A stretch of 64,000 nucleotides of DNA, taken from Proteus alimentorum (GTDB lineage: Bacteria; Pseudomonadota; Gammaproteobacteria; Enterobacterales; Enterobacteriaceae). Location of the stretch: the NCBI RefSeq assembly GCF_002607735.1, contig NZ_NBVR01000044.1, positions 35,105 to 99,104 of the forward strand, read 5' to 3'. Below are positions 50,882 through 60,502 of the stretch, piece by piece (position 1 is the stretch's first letter; each line of letters opens with the position of its first letter). The notes below the pieces were generated by a model. That model searched no databases. It was not told where the DNA came from and worked only from the letters and a program-made list of their open reading frames with translations. The position numbers and the translations under genes are program-made.

Positions 50882-51130
50882 ATGAAACCAGGTATTCACC
50901 CTCAATATCGAACTGTCATTTTCCATGACACTAGTGCAGATGCTTATTTTAAAGTGGGTTCAACCATCCAAACGGAAAAGACAATAGAGTATGAAGGGCA
51001 AACATACCCTTATGTGACATTAGATGTCTCTTCTCAATCACACCCATTTTATACCGGTAAGCAAAAGACACATTCTCAAGAAGGTAATGTGGCACGCTTT
51101 AATAAACGTTTTGGTCAATTTATTAAGTAA
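50882..51130 (+). CDS. rpmE2: Ribosomal protein bL31 type B (zinc-free paralogue)
   Basis: An 82-residue L31 variant lacking the zinc-ribbon cysteines of the main form. It replaces the zinc-binding L31 in ribosomes when zinc is short, releasing zinc for other uses. The start [20 protein letters not shown] and the end [11 protein letters not shown] identify the type-B form. I chose ATG 50882 (GAGG six bases upstream); the in-frame extension to 50843 runs through the Zur operator and is not expected to be translated. Confidence 0.95.
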   Translation: MKPGIHPQYRTVIFHDTSADAYFKVGSTIQTEKTIEYEGQTYPYVTLDVSSQSHPFYTGKQKTHSQEGNVARFNKRFGQFIK

Positions 51131-51140
51131 GGAAGAAATA

Positions 51141-51266
51141 ATGCAGGTATTAAGTTCATTGAAAAGTGCCAAACAACGCCACCCAGATTGCAAAGTGGTG
51201 CGTCGCCGTGGTCGTCTTTATGTGATTTGTAAGTCAAATCCACGTTTTAAAGCAGTTCAGGGGTAA
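51141..51266 (+). CDS. rpmJ2: Ribosomal protein bL36 type B (zinc-free paralogue)
   Basis: A 41-residue L36 variant of the YkgO type: [20 protein letters not shown] and [15 protein letters not shown]. It lacks the complete Cys/His zinc set of the main L36. It starts 10 bases after rpmE2, with AAGGAAG upstream, and belongs to the same Zur-controlled transcript. Confidence 0.95.
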   Translation: MQVLSSLKSAKQRHPDCKVVRRRGRLYVICKSNPRFKAVQG

Positions 51267-51270
51267 GATT

Positions 51271-51918
51271 ATGCAAAAGCCTGTTCTTTCTTGTATTTTG
51301 ATTATGGGGTTATTGGGGAGTGCGATGTCAGTTTTAGCACATGGACATCATCATGAAAAAGTGCAAACACAAGCACAACGCGATGCTGCTAACGGAATTT
51401 TTGAGGACAAGGACGTTCTCAATCGCCAACTGAGTGATTGGGATGGCGTATGGCAATCTGTAGAGCCTTATCTGGTGAGTGGCGAGCTAGATGAGGTTTT
51501 ACAAAAGAAAGCAGAAACGAAAAAAGATAAAACCGTTGAAGAATATCGCGCCTATTACGCACAAGGCTATAAAACTGATGTGGATATGATTGGTATTGAA
51601 AACAATATCATCGAGTTCCATCGTGGCGAGAAGGTAGATAGCTGTGAATATCATTATGATGGGTATCGTATTCTACATTATGAGTCTGGTAAAAAAGGAG
51701 TACGTTATCTTTTCCACTGTGATGATGCTAAAAGCCAAGCACCTAAATTTATTCAATTTAGCGACCATATTATTGCGCCAGAGAAAGCAGAGCACTTCCA
51801 TTTATATATGGGCAATACATCACAAGATGAGCTACTGAAAGAATTAAGTAACTGGCCAACATATTACCCTTATTCCATGAAAGCAGATGATATTGTTCAC
51901 GAAATGCTTTATCACTGA
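51271..51918 (+). CDS. zinT: Periplasmic zinc-binding protein ZinT
   Basis: A 215-residue lipocalin-like periplasmic protein that binds zinc and delivers it to the ZnuABC importer. A signal peptide of about 23 residues ends near VLAHG; the mature N-terminus begins with the metal-binding HGHHHEK. Family motifs are LSDWDGVWQSVEPYL, the YRAYYAQGYKTDV region and the metal His residues in EHFHLYMG. It starts four bases after rpmJ2, so rpmE2-rpmJ2-zinT form one Zur operon. In E. coli, zinT and ykgMO lie apart. Confidence 0.96.
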   Translation: MQKPVLSCILIMGLLGSAMSVLAHGHHHEKVQTQAQRDAANGIFEDKDVLNRQLSDWDGVWQSVEPYLVSGELDEVLQKKAETKKDKTVEEYRAYYAQGYKTDVDMIGIENNIIEFHRGEKVDSCEYHYDGYRILHYESGKKGVRYLFHCDDAKSQAPKFIQFSDHIIAPEKAEHFHLYMGNTSQDELLKELSNWPTYYPYSMKADDIVHEMLYH

Positions 51919-51952
51919 TAACTCATTGATAAGAATATTGAGCTGACACCTT

Positions 51953-51984
51953 ATACCCTTGGTGACTATCGAGGGTATTTTTCT
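51953..51984. terminator. Terminator after zinT
   Basis: Hairpin ATACCCT / AGGGTAT with an 11-base loop and a TTTTTC tail; ends the Zur operon. Confidence 0.75.
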
Positions 51985-52060
51985 TTAAAAATAATGATAA
52001 AAAAGAAAAAAGTAGTAGCATCCATGCTGACTTACTTTTATAAGTTGGGTTAAAGATTAT

Positions 52061-53509
52061 TTATAATCCTTGGCAGAGGTATTTCATTTCCATATAGTCT
52101 TCAATGCCGTGTTCAGAACCTTCACGGCCTAAACCTGATTGCTTAATGCCACCAAATGGCGCAACTTCATTGGAAATTAAACCCGTGTTAATGCCTACCA
52201 TGCCGTATTCTAAATTCTCAGCAACACGCCAAATACGTTGTGGATTTTCACTATAAAAATAAGCCGCTAAACCATAAATGGTGTTATTAGCTAAATGCAC
52301 CACTTCATCTTCATCCTCAAAGATAACTAAAGGTGCCACAGGGCCAAAGATCTCTTCTTCAAGAATATGACTATCTGCGGGAACATTTCCCACAACAGTA
52401 GGTTGGAAGAAGTTCTCACCCGCTTTATCATTTTCACCACCACAAAGCAGTGTCGCACCGCGTTTTAGAGTATCAGCCAGTAAAGATTGTGATTTTTCAA
52501 CGGCTTTGTGATTAATAAGAGGTCCAATAGTGACACCATCTTCAAAACCGTTACCCACTTTGAGTTTTTTAACAGCAGCAACAAAGCGTTCACTAAATTG
52601 TTGATAAACATCTTTATGAATATAAAAACGGTTAGCGCAAACGCAGGTTTGTCCTGCATTGCGGAATTTAGCACCCATCGCCCCTTCAACCGCTTTATCA
52701 ATATCAGCATCGTTAAATACAATAAACGGCGCATTGCCACCTAACTCTAAAGAGACTTTTTTTACGCTATCTGAGCACTGACGCATTAATAAACGTCCAA
52801 CACCCGTAGAGCCTGTAAAACTTAATTTGCGAACACGGTTATCTGAGGTAAAGACTTCACCAATTTTAATGGCATCACCAGTCACAATATTAATCACACC
52901 CGCAGGAATACCGGCTTGAGTCGCTAATTCCGCTAAAGCTAATGCGGTATAAGGTGTTTCATTGGCAGGTTTAATCACCATCGTACAACCCGCGGCTAAT
53001 GCCGGAGCAGCTTTGCGGGTGATCATCGCGGCAGGGAAGTTCCAGGGGGTAATCGCAGCACAAACACCAATACCTTGTTTAATCACCATCAAGCGTTTAT
53101 CAGCAGAAGGTGAGGGGATCATTTCACCGTTGGTTCTCTTTCCTTGCTCTGCAAACCACTCGATAAAAGAAGCGGCATAAGTAATTTCGCCTTCAGCTTC
53201 AGCAACGGGTTTACCTTGCTCAAATGTCATTAATTCAGCAAGTTTTCTTTTGTTTTCAGTGATTAATCTAAACCAGTTTTGCAATAATGCTCCGCGCTGA
53301 TGTGCTGTAAGTGCGCGCCATTTTGGTAAGGCTTTTTGTGCAGCATCAACAGCCATTATTGCTTCTTGTGTTGCCATATTGGGTACAGTGCCAAGTAAAG
53401 TACCGGTGGCAGGATCGATAACATCAACAGTTTCGTTGTTTTTAGCATTACACCAAAGACCATCAATATAGCCTTGTTCGCGGAAATAGGGATTTGTCGT
53501 TATCTTCAC
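52061..53509 (-). CDS. gabD: NADP-dependent succinate-semialdehyde dehydrogenase (GabD type)
   Basis: A 482-residue aldehyde dehydrogenase, the exact GabD length, oxidising succinate semialdehyde to succinate. The catalytic Cys is in NAGQTCVCANRFYI (about residue 288), the general base Glu in VSLELGGNAPFIVF, the cofactor loop in LSFTGSTGVGRLL and the C-terminal signature in FGGIKQSGLGREGSEHG. No gabT or gabP is adjacent, so the physiological aldehyde is inferred; related semialdehyde dehydrogenases are not fully excluded. It lies alone between the zinT operon and fklB. Confidence 0.85.
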   Translation of the reverse strand: MKITTNPYFREQGYIDGLWCNAKNNETVDVIDPATGTLLGTVPNMATQEAIMAVDAAQKALPKWRALTAHQRGALLQNWFRLITENKRKLAELMTFEQGKPVAEAEGEITYAASFIEWFAEQGKRTNGEMIPSPSADKRLMVIKQGIGVCAAITPWNFPAAMITRKAAPALAAGCTMVIKPANETPYTALALAELATQAGIPAGVINIVTGDAIKIGEVFTSDNRVRKLSFTGSTGVGRLLMRQCSDSVKKVSLELGGNAPFIVFNDADIDKAVEGAMGAKFRNAGQTCVCANRFYIHKDVYQQFSERFVAAVKKLKVGNGFEDGVTIGPLINHKAVEKSQSLLADTLKRGATLLCGGENDKAGENFFQPTVVGNVPADSHILEEEIFGPVAPLVIFEDEDEVVHLANNTIYGLAAYFYSENPQRIWRVAENLEYGMVGINTGLISNEVAPFGGIKQSGLGREGSEHGIEDYMEMKYLCQGL

Positions 53510-53769
53510 TTAATACCTCTCTGAACATATTATATATTGATATTTATAAGGCTAGGCAGTTCGGTGCCTGCTTATAATTATATGCTTGTGTTGTGATGTT
53601 GTGAAAATAAGTATGACAAATGCCAAGAAAAAAATATCAAATTGCGGTGAATAGGCTCAATTGCTTATGTTTTTAATGAATAATCCCCATTACTCAAGAC
53701 TGAAGGTTTACGCTGTACCTTACCACTGTTATTCTTGGATCTAACTTTCATAAAAAACAGGTATTTTTC

Positions 53770-54390
53770 ATGTCAAAACCATCATTTGATTCTATCGAAT
53801 CACAGGCAAGTTACGGTATTGGTCTGCAAGTCGGTCAACAACTGACTGAATCAGGTCTTCAAGGATTAGAGCCCGCGGCACTGTTAGCTGGCTTGACCGA
53901 TGCATTAGAAGGTAATGCGCCTTCTGTACCTGTTGAAACATTACACAATGCTTTACGTACTATGCACGAGCGTGCTGAAGCTGTTCGTCAAGAACGACAA
54001 GCAGCGTTGGCTGATGCTGGTAAGATTTTCTTAGAAGAAAATGTGAAAAATGAAGGTGTTCAAGTTACAGAATCAGGCTTACAGTACAAAGTACTGACCG
54101 CGGGTGATGGTGCAATCCCTGCGCGTACTGATCATGTTCGTGTTCACTACACGGGGCGTTTAATCGATGGTACTGTGTTTGATAGCTCAGTTCAACGTGG
54201 GCAACCCGCTGAATTCCCAGTAAATGGCGTTATCGCAGGCTGGATTGAAGCATTAACATTAATGCCAGTAGGTTCAAAATGGGAATTATATATTCCTTAC
54301 CAATTAGCTTATGGCGAACGCGGAGCGGGTGCGGCTATTCCTCCATTCGCAACATTAGTATTTGAAGTAGAATTATTAGAAATTTTATAA
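53770..54390 (+). CDS. fklB: FKBP-type peptidyl-prolyl isomerase FklB (FKBP22)
   Basis: A 206-residue cytoplasmic FKBP of the Mip type: N-terminal helical dimerisation domain (1-80, [20 protein letters not shown]), a connecting helix, then the FKBP fold (about 105-206) with [38 protein letters not shown] and the binding-pocket [20 protein letters not shown]. As in E. coli, it belongs to the ytfB-fklB-cysQ neighbourhood. Confidence 0.97.
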   Translation: MSKPSFDSIESQASYGIGLQVGQQLTESGLQGLEPAALLAGLTDALEGNAPSVPVETLHNALRTMHERAEAVRQERQAALADAGKIFLEENVKNEGVQVTESGLQYKVLTAGDGAIPARTDHVRVHYTGRLIDGTVFDSSVQRGQPAEFPVNGVIAGWIEALTLMPVGSKWELYIPYQLAYGERGAGAAIPPFATLVFEVELLEIL

Positions 54391-54416
54391 TTTCTTATTC
54401 TGCGGTAAATCAGAGT

Positions 54417-54449
54417 AAAAAATAGCCGGTTTTTGCCGGCTATTTTTGT
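54417..54449. terminator. Terminator after fklB
   Basis: Perfect hairpin AAAAATAGCCGGT... / GCCGGCTATTTTT with a small T-rich loop; A and T tracts on both sides. Confidence 0.9.
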
Positions 54450-54532
54450 CTCTGGACTAAAATAAAGAGACAGTAGGGTAATTAATTTTTATAAGTGAAG
54501 TTATCTGCTTATAGAAATAAGAGAGGTGCATG

Positions 54533-55273
54533 ATGTTAGAACAAGTCAGCAAATTAGCCCGCCAAGCAGGTATGGCGATAATGCAAATCTACCAGCAGTC
54601 AGAGCCTATCCAAATACAGGAAAAAAGTGATAATTCACCTGTTACAGAGGCTGATTTGGCCGCTCATCAAATTATCAAACAAGGACTTGCTTCTATTGCT
54701 CCTGATATACCTCAATTATCTGAAGAAGCTCCCCCTGAATGGGAAGTTCGTCGTCATTGGGATCGCTATTGGTTGATTGATCCTCTAGATGGAACTAAAG
54801 AGTTTATCAGTAAAAATGGTGAATTTACGGTAAACATTGCTTTAATTGAAAAGGGTATTCCTGTTTTAGGGGTTGTCTATGCGCCCGTTCAAAATGTGTT
54901 ATATGCGGCGGCAAATAAGCAGGCGTGGAAAGAAGTGTGTGGACAACGATTGCCTATCCATGCAAGTCGTGCAGAGCCACCAGTGATTGTGATTAGCCGT
55001 TCTCATCAAGATGATGAATTAAAAGAGTATTTATCTCAACTTGGCACACATCAAACCGTTGCTGTTGGTTCATCCTTGAAATTTTGTTTAGTTGCTGAAG
55101 GCAAAGCGCAGCTTTATCCTCGCTTCGGGCCTACGCATACATGGGATACCGCAGCAGGCCATGCCATTGCGATTGCCGCGGGTGCACATGTTACAGATTG
55201 GAAAGGGGTAACGTTAGATTATTCCCCAAAAGAGTCGCTGATAAATCCAGGATTTAGAGTTTCTATTTTTTAA
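54533..55273 (+). CDS. cysQ: 3'(2'),5'-bisphosphate nucleotidase CysQ
   Basis: A 246-residue magnesium-dependent phosphatase, lithium-sensitive, that removes adenosine 3',5'-bisphosphate formed in sulphate assimilation. Metal-site motifs are [22 protein letters not shown] and [11 protein letters not shown] chose the second ATG (54533), six bases after AGAGG; the first, at 54530, is too close. Same order fklB-cysQ-ytfJ-ytfK-ytfL-msrA-tamAB as in E. coli, apart from genes lost between fklB and cysQ. Confidence 0.97.
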   Translation: MLEQVSKLARQAGMAIMQIYQQSEPIQIQEKSDNSPVTEADLAAHQIIKQGLASIAPDIPQLSEEAPPEWEVRRHWDRYWLIDPLDGTKEFISKNGEFTVNIALIEKGIPVLGVVYAPVQNVLYAAANKQAWKEVCGQRLPIHASRAEPPVIVISRSHQDDELKEYLSQLGTHQTVAVGSSLKFCLVAEGKAQLYPRFGPTHTWDTAAGHAIAIAAGAHVTDWKGVTLDYSPKESLINPGFRVSIF

Positions 55274-55325
55274 GTAGACCAGATAAGGTTGGAGCCCTAT
55301 ATATGAAAGGGCTCTGACACAGAAA

Positions 55326-55886
55326 TTATTCTTTAATTAAATCGTTGATAAGGTTGATTGCAGTCGTAATTTCTGCACCACTTAATACACCTTCTTTGAC
55401 GAAACGGACTTTGCCCTGTTTATCTAAAACAACAATAACTGAACTCTCTTTTTCTAATCCCCAGCCTTTTAATGCTACGCCATCAGCATCAACAATAAAC
55501 TGTGACCAAGGAAATGCTTTTTTACTGTCTTCAACGCTGCCACGAACAAATGGGCCTGTACCAAATACGGCATCATCAGTATTAATAATCGTTGTAGTTT
55601 GATAACGGGTTTGTGGGAATTTAGCCAGTTTTACGGCTTCAATAAACGGCGCATTCATCTCCTTAGCCTTGCTACGTCCTGCGATATGCTGAACAGTACG
55701 TACTTTTCCACTGAGCAGCCCACTGTTCCAATTTTGGTAGCTAAACTTATCTTTGGTTGTGTCATAAAGTAGCTCACCTTTGTCATTGATTGTGACAGCG
55801 GGAAGTACTGAGTTTTCAGTGATGTTATGTGCAAATGCCCATGTGGATGTGCTGAGTAAAAGAGCAGCTAAGGTTATTTTGTGCAT
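55326..55886 (-). CDS. ytfJ: YtfJ, periplasmic protein of unknown function
   Basis: A 186-residue protein with a signal peptide (cleavage near WAFAH, about residue 20). The rest looks thioredoxin-like but lacks a CxxC motif. Family motifs are VRTVQHIAGRSKAKEMNAPF, TTTIINTDDAVFGTGPFV and KAFPWSQFIVDADGVAL. I chose ATG 55886 (AGGA eight bases upstream); the ATG two codons earlier is too close to that site. It is convergent with cysQ; a GAGCCCT/AGGGCTC hairpin (55292-55314) lies between them without a T run. Confidence 0.92.
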   Translation of the reverse strand: MHKITLAALLLSTSTWAFAHNITENSVLPAVTINDKGELLYDTTKDKFSYQNWNSGLLSGKVRTVQHIAGRSKAKEMNAPFIEAVKLAKFPQTRYQTTTIINTDDAVFGTGPFVRGSVEDSKKAFPWSQFIVDADGVALKGWGLEKESSVIVVLDKQGKVRFVKEGVLSGAEITTAINLINDLIKE

Positions 55887-56169
55887 AGCCATTGTCCTAT
55901 TATTGAAATCGACGCCAGATTCTATCTAAGCATAGAACCTAGTGAAGAATAATACCTCATCGCTGATACATTTATTTAACATTGAGTGGGTAAAATAACG
56001 CACGCGCTATCTTTATTTATATTCTTTACTGTCAATTAATGTAAAAACAGATAAGAAAATCAAATAAGTTGAACCTAGTACTTATAATTAGGTCTTTAAA
56101 TTTGATATATAAAGATAAGTCTTTATGACTTATTAAACTCAACAACGAGCATGGGAGACTAACTGAAAG

Positions 56170-56376
56170 ATGAAAATCTTCAATCGCTATAACCCTGAAA
56201 AAATTGCTCTCTACGTTAAGACATTATTTCGTGGACGGTTTTACATCAAAGGAATGGGTGCATTTGAATTCGATTACGGTAAAATTCTATTACCTAAAAT
56301 AAGAGATAAGCTACATTTTAATGTCATGAGTGAAGTGAACCAGCAGGTCGTTTTACTGAAAGCAGAAATGGGCTAA
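56170..56376 (+). CDS. ytfK: YtfK, activator of SpoT-dependent ppGpp synthesis
   Basis: A 68-residue DUF1107 protein almost identical in pattern to E. coli YtfK ([40 protein letters not shown]). In E. coli it binds SpoT and shifts it to (p)ppGpp synthesis during phosphate or fatty-acid starvation. It stands alone between divergent ytfJ and convergent ytfL. A partial Pho-box-like CTGTCAA...TGTAAA lies at 56029-56045 but its repeat period is off by one base. Confidence 0.93.
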   Translation: MKIFNRYNPEKIALYVKTLFRGRFYIKGMGAFEFDYGKILLPKIRDKLHFNVMSEVNQQVVLLKAEMG

Positions 56377-56390
56377 CTTTTATCTGATAG

Positions 56391-56435
56391 ATAACTGAGT
56401 CTTTTTCTTTGATGAGTTAGATAAGACTCAGTTAT
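56391..56435. terminator. Bidirectional terminator between ytfK and ytfL
   Basis: Thirteen-base perfect stem ATAACTGAGTCTT (56391-56403) / AAGACTCAGTTAT (56423-56435) with a T-rich loop. Convergent genes on both sides. Confidence 0.8.
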
Positions 56436-56455
56436 TAATTGCATTTCGTTACTAA

Positions 56456-57841
56456 TTAATCAGCTACTTTATTATTCTCATTTTTTTGAGTATCGACTTC
56501 TGTTGTGGTCGTCTGCGTCACAGGAACATGTTCTTGTAAAACAGGTTTAACAGGAGGAATATCATCAATTTTTGTTACAAGTAATTGATCTATCTTGTAA
56601 TTATCAATATCGACAACCTCAAACTTATATCCTGAGAACTTCACATAATCAGTACGTTTTGGAATTTTACGCAAGCGATACATCATAAAACCGGCGATGG
56701 TTTCGTAGTTACTTGAATCAGGGAAATCGTCGATATCAAGTACACGCATCACATCATCAATTGGCGTACCGCCTTCAACTAACCATGAGTGCTCATCACG
56801 GCTCACAATTTGCTCTTCTTGTCCCGGTCCAATTAAATCGCCCATTAAGGTTGTCATCACGTCATTTAGTGTAATAACACCCATCACCATCGCGTATTCA
56901 TTAAGGATGATGGCAAAGTCTTCACCGGATGTTTTAAAGCTTTCCAACATATCTGAAAGCGTTAATGTGTCAGGAATAATCAGCGCTTTACGGATATGAA
57001 CACCTTCATTGAGGTTTAGGCTTTGTCCGTTAATAACGCGATTAAGAAGCTCTTTGGAATCGACATAACCAATAATATGGTCGATATCACCTTCACAAAC
57101 TAAAAATTTAGAGTGAGGTTGAGTGGCAATTTTTTGTTTGATATCGCTTTCGGTTTCTTCACGATCAAAATAGACCACATCTTCTCGTGGTGTCATTGCA
57201 GAAGGCACTGTGCGTGATTCTAATTCAAAGACATTTTCAATCAGCTCATGCTCTTGTTTGCGTAAGACACCCGCAACAGCACCTGCTTCAACAATGGCAA
57301 AAATATCATCCGAAGTGATGTCTTCATTTCTGACCATCGGAATTTTAAACAATTTGAAAATAAGGTCAGCCATGCCATTAAAGAGCCAAACAAGAGGGCG
57401 GAAAAAGGCTAGGCAAAAACGCATTGGATTAACAATTCTTAGCGCGATAGCTTCTGGTTTAATCATACCAATACGTTTCGGTGTTAAGTCAGCCAGTAAA
57501 ATGAACATGGAGGTGACAATAATAAAGGAACAAATAGATCCAAGCTGTTGCGCTAAAGGCTCTTCGAAAAATTGGAGGTAGAAGCTTTTGAGTGAAGGAG
57601 AGAAGGCGGATTCACCAACAATACCCGCTAAGATAGCGACGGCATTTAATCCTATTTGCACGACGGTAAAAAACATGCCTGGCATTTCTTGCATTTTTAA
57701 TACACGAGCGGCGTTAATATTGCCCTCATCAACTAGTTGTTTGAGTTTAATTCGACGAGAAGCAGCAAGAGAGATTTCAGACAGCGAAAAAAAGGCGCTG
57801 ATAGCACAAAGCAAAAGCACAATGAGTAAACTATTAAGCAT
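56456..57841 (-). CDS. ytfL: YtfL (PaeA), CNNM/CorC-family membrane protein
   Basis: A 461-residue inner-membrane protein: an N-terminal DUF21/CNNM domain with about four membrane segments (1-190), a CBS pair (about 205-335) and a CorC/HlyC C-terminal domain (about 345-430). In E. coli and Salmonella, YtfL/PaeA is linked to putrescine and cadaverine export at stationary phase. I chose ATG 57841 (MLNSLLIVLLLC), matching E. coli; the frame extends seven codons further upstream. The polar C-terminal tail is Thr/Glu/Asn-rich. Confidence 0.94.
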   Translation of the reverse strand: MLNSLLIVLLLCAISAFFSLSEISLAASRRIKLKQLVDEGNINAARVLKMQEMPGMFFTVVQIGLNAVAILAGIVGESAFSPSLKSFYLQFFEEPLAQQLGSICSFIIVTSMFILLADLTPKRIGMIKPEAIALRIVNPMRFCLAFFRPLVWLFNGMADLIFKLFKIPMVRNEDITSDDIFAIVEAGAVAGVLRKQEHELIENVFELESRTVPSAMTPREDVVYFDREETESDIKQKIATQPHSKFLVCEGDIDHIIGYVDSKELLNRVINGQSLNLNEGVHIRKALIIPDTLTLSDMLESFKTSGEDFAIILNEYAMVMGVITLNDVMTTLMGDLIGPGQEEQIVSRDEHSWLVEGGTPIDDVMRVLDIDDFPDSSNYETIAGFMMYRLRKIPKRTDYVKFSGYKFEVVDIDNYKIDQLLVTKIDDIPPVKPVLQEHVPVTQTTTTEVDTQKNENNKVAD

Positions 57842-57950
57842 ATAAGGCTCACACCACCCCAAGTATTTAATCCAGAGGGTAATACTAGAGTGTTAAAAAT
57901 AGAAGATAAATCAATATATTGTGATGAAATTATTCACAAAGAAAGATAAG

Positions 57951-57974
57951 AGGGCGTAATTATATCATCGCCCT
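57951..57974 (-). terminator. Terminator after msrA
   Basis: On the minus strand, AGGGCG (read from 57974) and CGCCCT pair around a 12-base AT loop and are followed by a T-rich CTTATCTTTCTTT stretch. Short stem, so moderate confidence. Confidence 0.5.
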
Positions 57975-57991
57975 GCTATTTTCTGCTAGTT

Positions 57992-58630
57992 TTACTTTTC
58001 AGGAGGATAGCAGATACCTATCCCACCTAATCCACAATAACCTTGTGGATTTTTGTATAAATATTGCTGGTGGTAATCTTCAGCAAAATAAAAAGGGCCC
58101 GCTGGCTGAATTTCTGTGGTGATTGCTTCAGTAGCACCTTGAGTATTCATTGCTTGTTGATAACGTTTTTTGGACTCAATCGCTTGTGTATATTGCTCTG
58201 CATTAACCGTGTAAATAGCAGAACGATATTGGCTACCAATATCGTTACCTTGGCGCATACCTTGTGATGGATTGTGGTTTTCCCAAAAAAGAGCCAAAAG
58301 TTGTGAGTAGCTAATTATTGTGGGATCAAAAACGACTCTCACAACTTCACTATGATCCGTTAATCCTTGGCAAACTTGTTGGTAGGTTGGATTTTCTGTT
58401 ACACCACCGCTATAACCTGCACTTGTTGAGTAAACGCCGTGTTGTTGCCAAAACAGACGTTCAACTCCCCAAAAACAGCCCATCGCAAAATAAGCGATAC
58501 TCATCTTTTCAGGAATATCATTAATAGAATGCCCATTTACTGCATGTTTAGCAGATATTTCTAATGGTGTCGGATTACCCTTTAAGGCATTCTCTGGTTG
58601 GTAAGCTTCATGTTGCAAGGTAGACTCCAT
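57992..58630 (-). CDS. msrA: Peptide methionine-(S)-S-oxide reductase MsrA
   Basis: A 212-residue repair enzyme that reduces methionine-S-sulphoxide in proteins and free. The catalytic Cys52 is in [15 protein letters not shown]; the Tyr/Glu pocket residues follow, and the resolving cysteine region is [12 protein letters not shown] near the C-terminus (about residue 199). Length matches E. coli. It is divergent from tamA, as in E. coli. Confidence 0.97.
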   Translation of the reverse strand: MESTLQHEAYQPENALKGNPTPLEISAKHAVNGHSINDIPEKMSIAYFAMGCFWGVERLFWQQHGVYSTSAGYSGGVTENPTYQQVCQGLTDHSEVVRVVFDPTIISYSQLLALFWENHNPSQGMRQGNDIGSQYRSAIYTVNAEQYTQAIESKKRYQQAMNTQGATEAITTEIQPAGPFYFAEDYHQQYLYKNPQGYCGLGGIGICYPPEK

Positions 58631-58759
58631 TTTTTATATTTGTAAACGCTTTACTATGGTAAAGGTTTAATATTGTTATAAACTAAATCTACAATAAAGC
58701 TTATAACTATTTGTCGTCAATTCATCGAATGGATTAAATAAAAATACTGAGGAGAAAAC

Positions 58760-60502
58760 GTGCCGAGATACTCTGTTATCTACGTTCTCTGTCTGTCTTT
58801 CACTGCACCAGTTGTCTATGGGGCAAATTTGCGTTTAAAAGTGGAAGGTTTAGAAGGGCAACTCGAAAAAAATGCGCGAGTCCAGCTATCAAACATTACA
58901 ACAGAAGAGGTTGCACCTGACGGGCGTTTTCGTGCGCGTGTTGAAAAGGCAATTCAAGAAGGACTTCGCCCATTAGGCTATTATCAGCCTACTGTGACAT
59001 TCTCTTATCAAGAAAACACACCACCAGCACGCTCGGTATTAACGGCAAAAGTAGAGCCGGGTATTCCTATTTTACTCAAAGGTGTGGATATTGTTCTTGA
59101 AGGTGGCGCTAAAACCGATGAGCAATATGCGAAGGTCATTAAAGAGAACACGCCGCCACTTGATAGTGTGTTAAATCATGGTGATTATGAACAGCTCAAA
59201 AGTTCGCTAACCGGGCTTGCTGTTCGCCGTGGTTACTTTGATGCTGAAATGGAAAAAAGTCAGCTCGGTGTTTCTTTAGATAATCACGCCTCTTATTGGG
59301 ATTTTGTCTTTAATAGTGGCGAACGTTACCGTTTTGGTAAAGTGAATTATACCGGCTCTCAAATCCGTGAAGACTATCTACAAAATATTGTTCCTTTTAA
59401 AGAAGGGCAATATTACTCCTCAGAAGAGCTTGCAGAATTTAATCGACGCTTAGCGGCAACAGGTTGGTTTAACTCGGCACTCGTGACGCCTGATATTGCA
59501 AAAGCACGTAGTGAACATTCTTATTTGCTACCAATGGATGCGGTTGTCTCTCCTCGCTCTCGTAACTACGTTGAATTAGGGGGAGGCTATGCAACCGATG
59601 TGGGGCCTAGGTTGAATATGCAGTGGAATAAACCTTGGATGAATTCCCGAGGTCATAGTTTGACGTCAGATCTTAGTATTTCTCAACCCGAGCAATCCAT
59701 TGGTGCAAAATACAAAATCCCATTGAAAGTCAATCCATTAGAGCAATACTATGCGATAGACGGCGGTTTTAAGAGAACAGACTATAATGACACGCGTTCT
59801 GATACGACAACGCTGAATCTTTCTCGAAATTGGGATATGTCTACAGGCTGGCAATATAGCGTAAATACCCGCTGGAGCCTTAGCCACTTTACCCAAGGGC
59901 AAGACACTTATACCACTATGTTGTTATACCCAGGGGTTAATGCGAGTCGGGTTCGTCAACGCGGTGGCATGATGCCTTATTGGGGAGATAGCCAACGTTA
60001 CTCTATAAATTACTCAAATAAAATTTGGGGGTCTGATGTTGAGTTCTTAGCTTTCAATGCTCAACAAGTGTGGATACGTACGCCTTGGGATGGACATCGT
60101 TTTGTTGTCAGGGGTAATTTTGGTTGGATTGAAACCAATGCTTTTGAGCAAGTACCACCTGAACTTCGTTTCTTTGCGGGGGGGGATAGAAGTGTTCGTG
60201 GTTTTAAATACCAAAGCATTTCACCGGAAGATAGCAAAGGTAACTTAACGGGTGCCTCAAGAATGCTGGTGGGTTCAGTTGAATACCAATATAACGTGAC
60301 AGGTAATTGGTGGAGTGCTGTCTTTATTGATAGTGGTGAAGCGATTAACGATTTTACTCGAAGTGATTTTAAAACAGGTGCCGGTGCAGGTGTTCGTTGG
60401 GCATCACCTGTTGGCCCCATCAAATTTGATTTAGCATTACCTGTCAGTGATGTCGATAAGCGCAGACTCCAGTTTTATATCGGGTTAGGAGCAGAGTTAT
60501 GA
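58760..60502 (+). CDS. tamA: TamA, outer-membrane Omp85 translocation subunit
   Basis: A 580-residue Omp85-family protein that, with TamB, forms the translocation and assembly module for outer-membrane transport. It has a signal peptide (cleavage near VYGANLR, about residue 21), three POTRA domains (about 22-265), then a 16-stranded barrel (about 270-580) with the Omp85 motif [19 protein letters not shown] and the C-terminal strand [10 protein letters not shown]. The start is GTG 58760 with GAGGAG upstream. Its stop overlaps the tamB start by 4 bases. Confidence 0.96.
   Translation: MPRYSVIYVLCLSFTAPVVYGANLRLKVEGLEGQLEKNARVQLSNITTEEVAPDGRFRARVEKAIQEGLRPLGYYQPTVTFSYQENTPPARSVLTAKVEPGIPILLKGVDIVLEGGAKTDEQYAKVIKENTPPLDSVLNHGDYEQLKSSLTGLAVRRGYFDAEMEKSQLGVSLDNHASYWDFVFNSGERYRFGKVNYTGSQIREDYLQNIVPFKEGQYYSSEELAEFNRRLAATGWFNSALVTPDIAKARSEHSYLLPMDAVVSPRSRNYVELGGGYATDVGPRLNMQWNKPWMNSRGHSLTSDLSISQPEQSIGAKYKIPLKVNPLEQYYAIDGGFKRTDYNDTRSDTTTLNLSRNWDMSTGWQYSVNTRWSLSHFTQGQDTYTTMLLYPGVNASRVRQRGGMMPYWGDSQRYSINYSNKIWGSDVEFLAFNAQQVWIRTPWDGHRFVVRGNFGWIETNAFEQVPPELRFFAGGDRSVRGFKYQSISPEDSKGNLTGASRMLVGSVEYQYNVTGNWWSAVFIDSGEAINDFTRSDFKTGAGAGVRWASPVGPIKFDLALPVSDVDKRRLQFYIGLGAEL

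Noticed and set aside
56029-56045. Pho box upstream of ytfK
   Set aside because: CTGTCAA and ATGTAAA resemble the half sites, but their period is 10 rather than 11 bases and the second half is degenerate.
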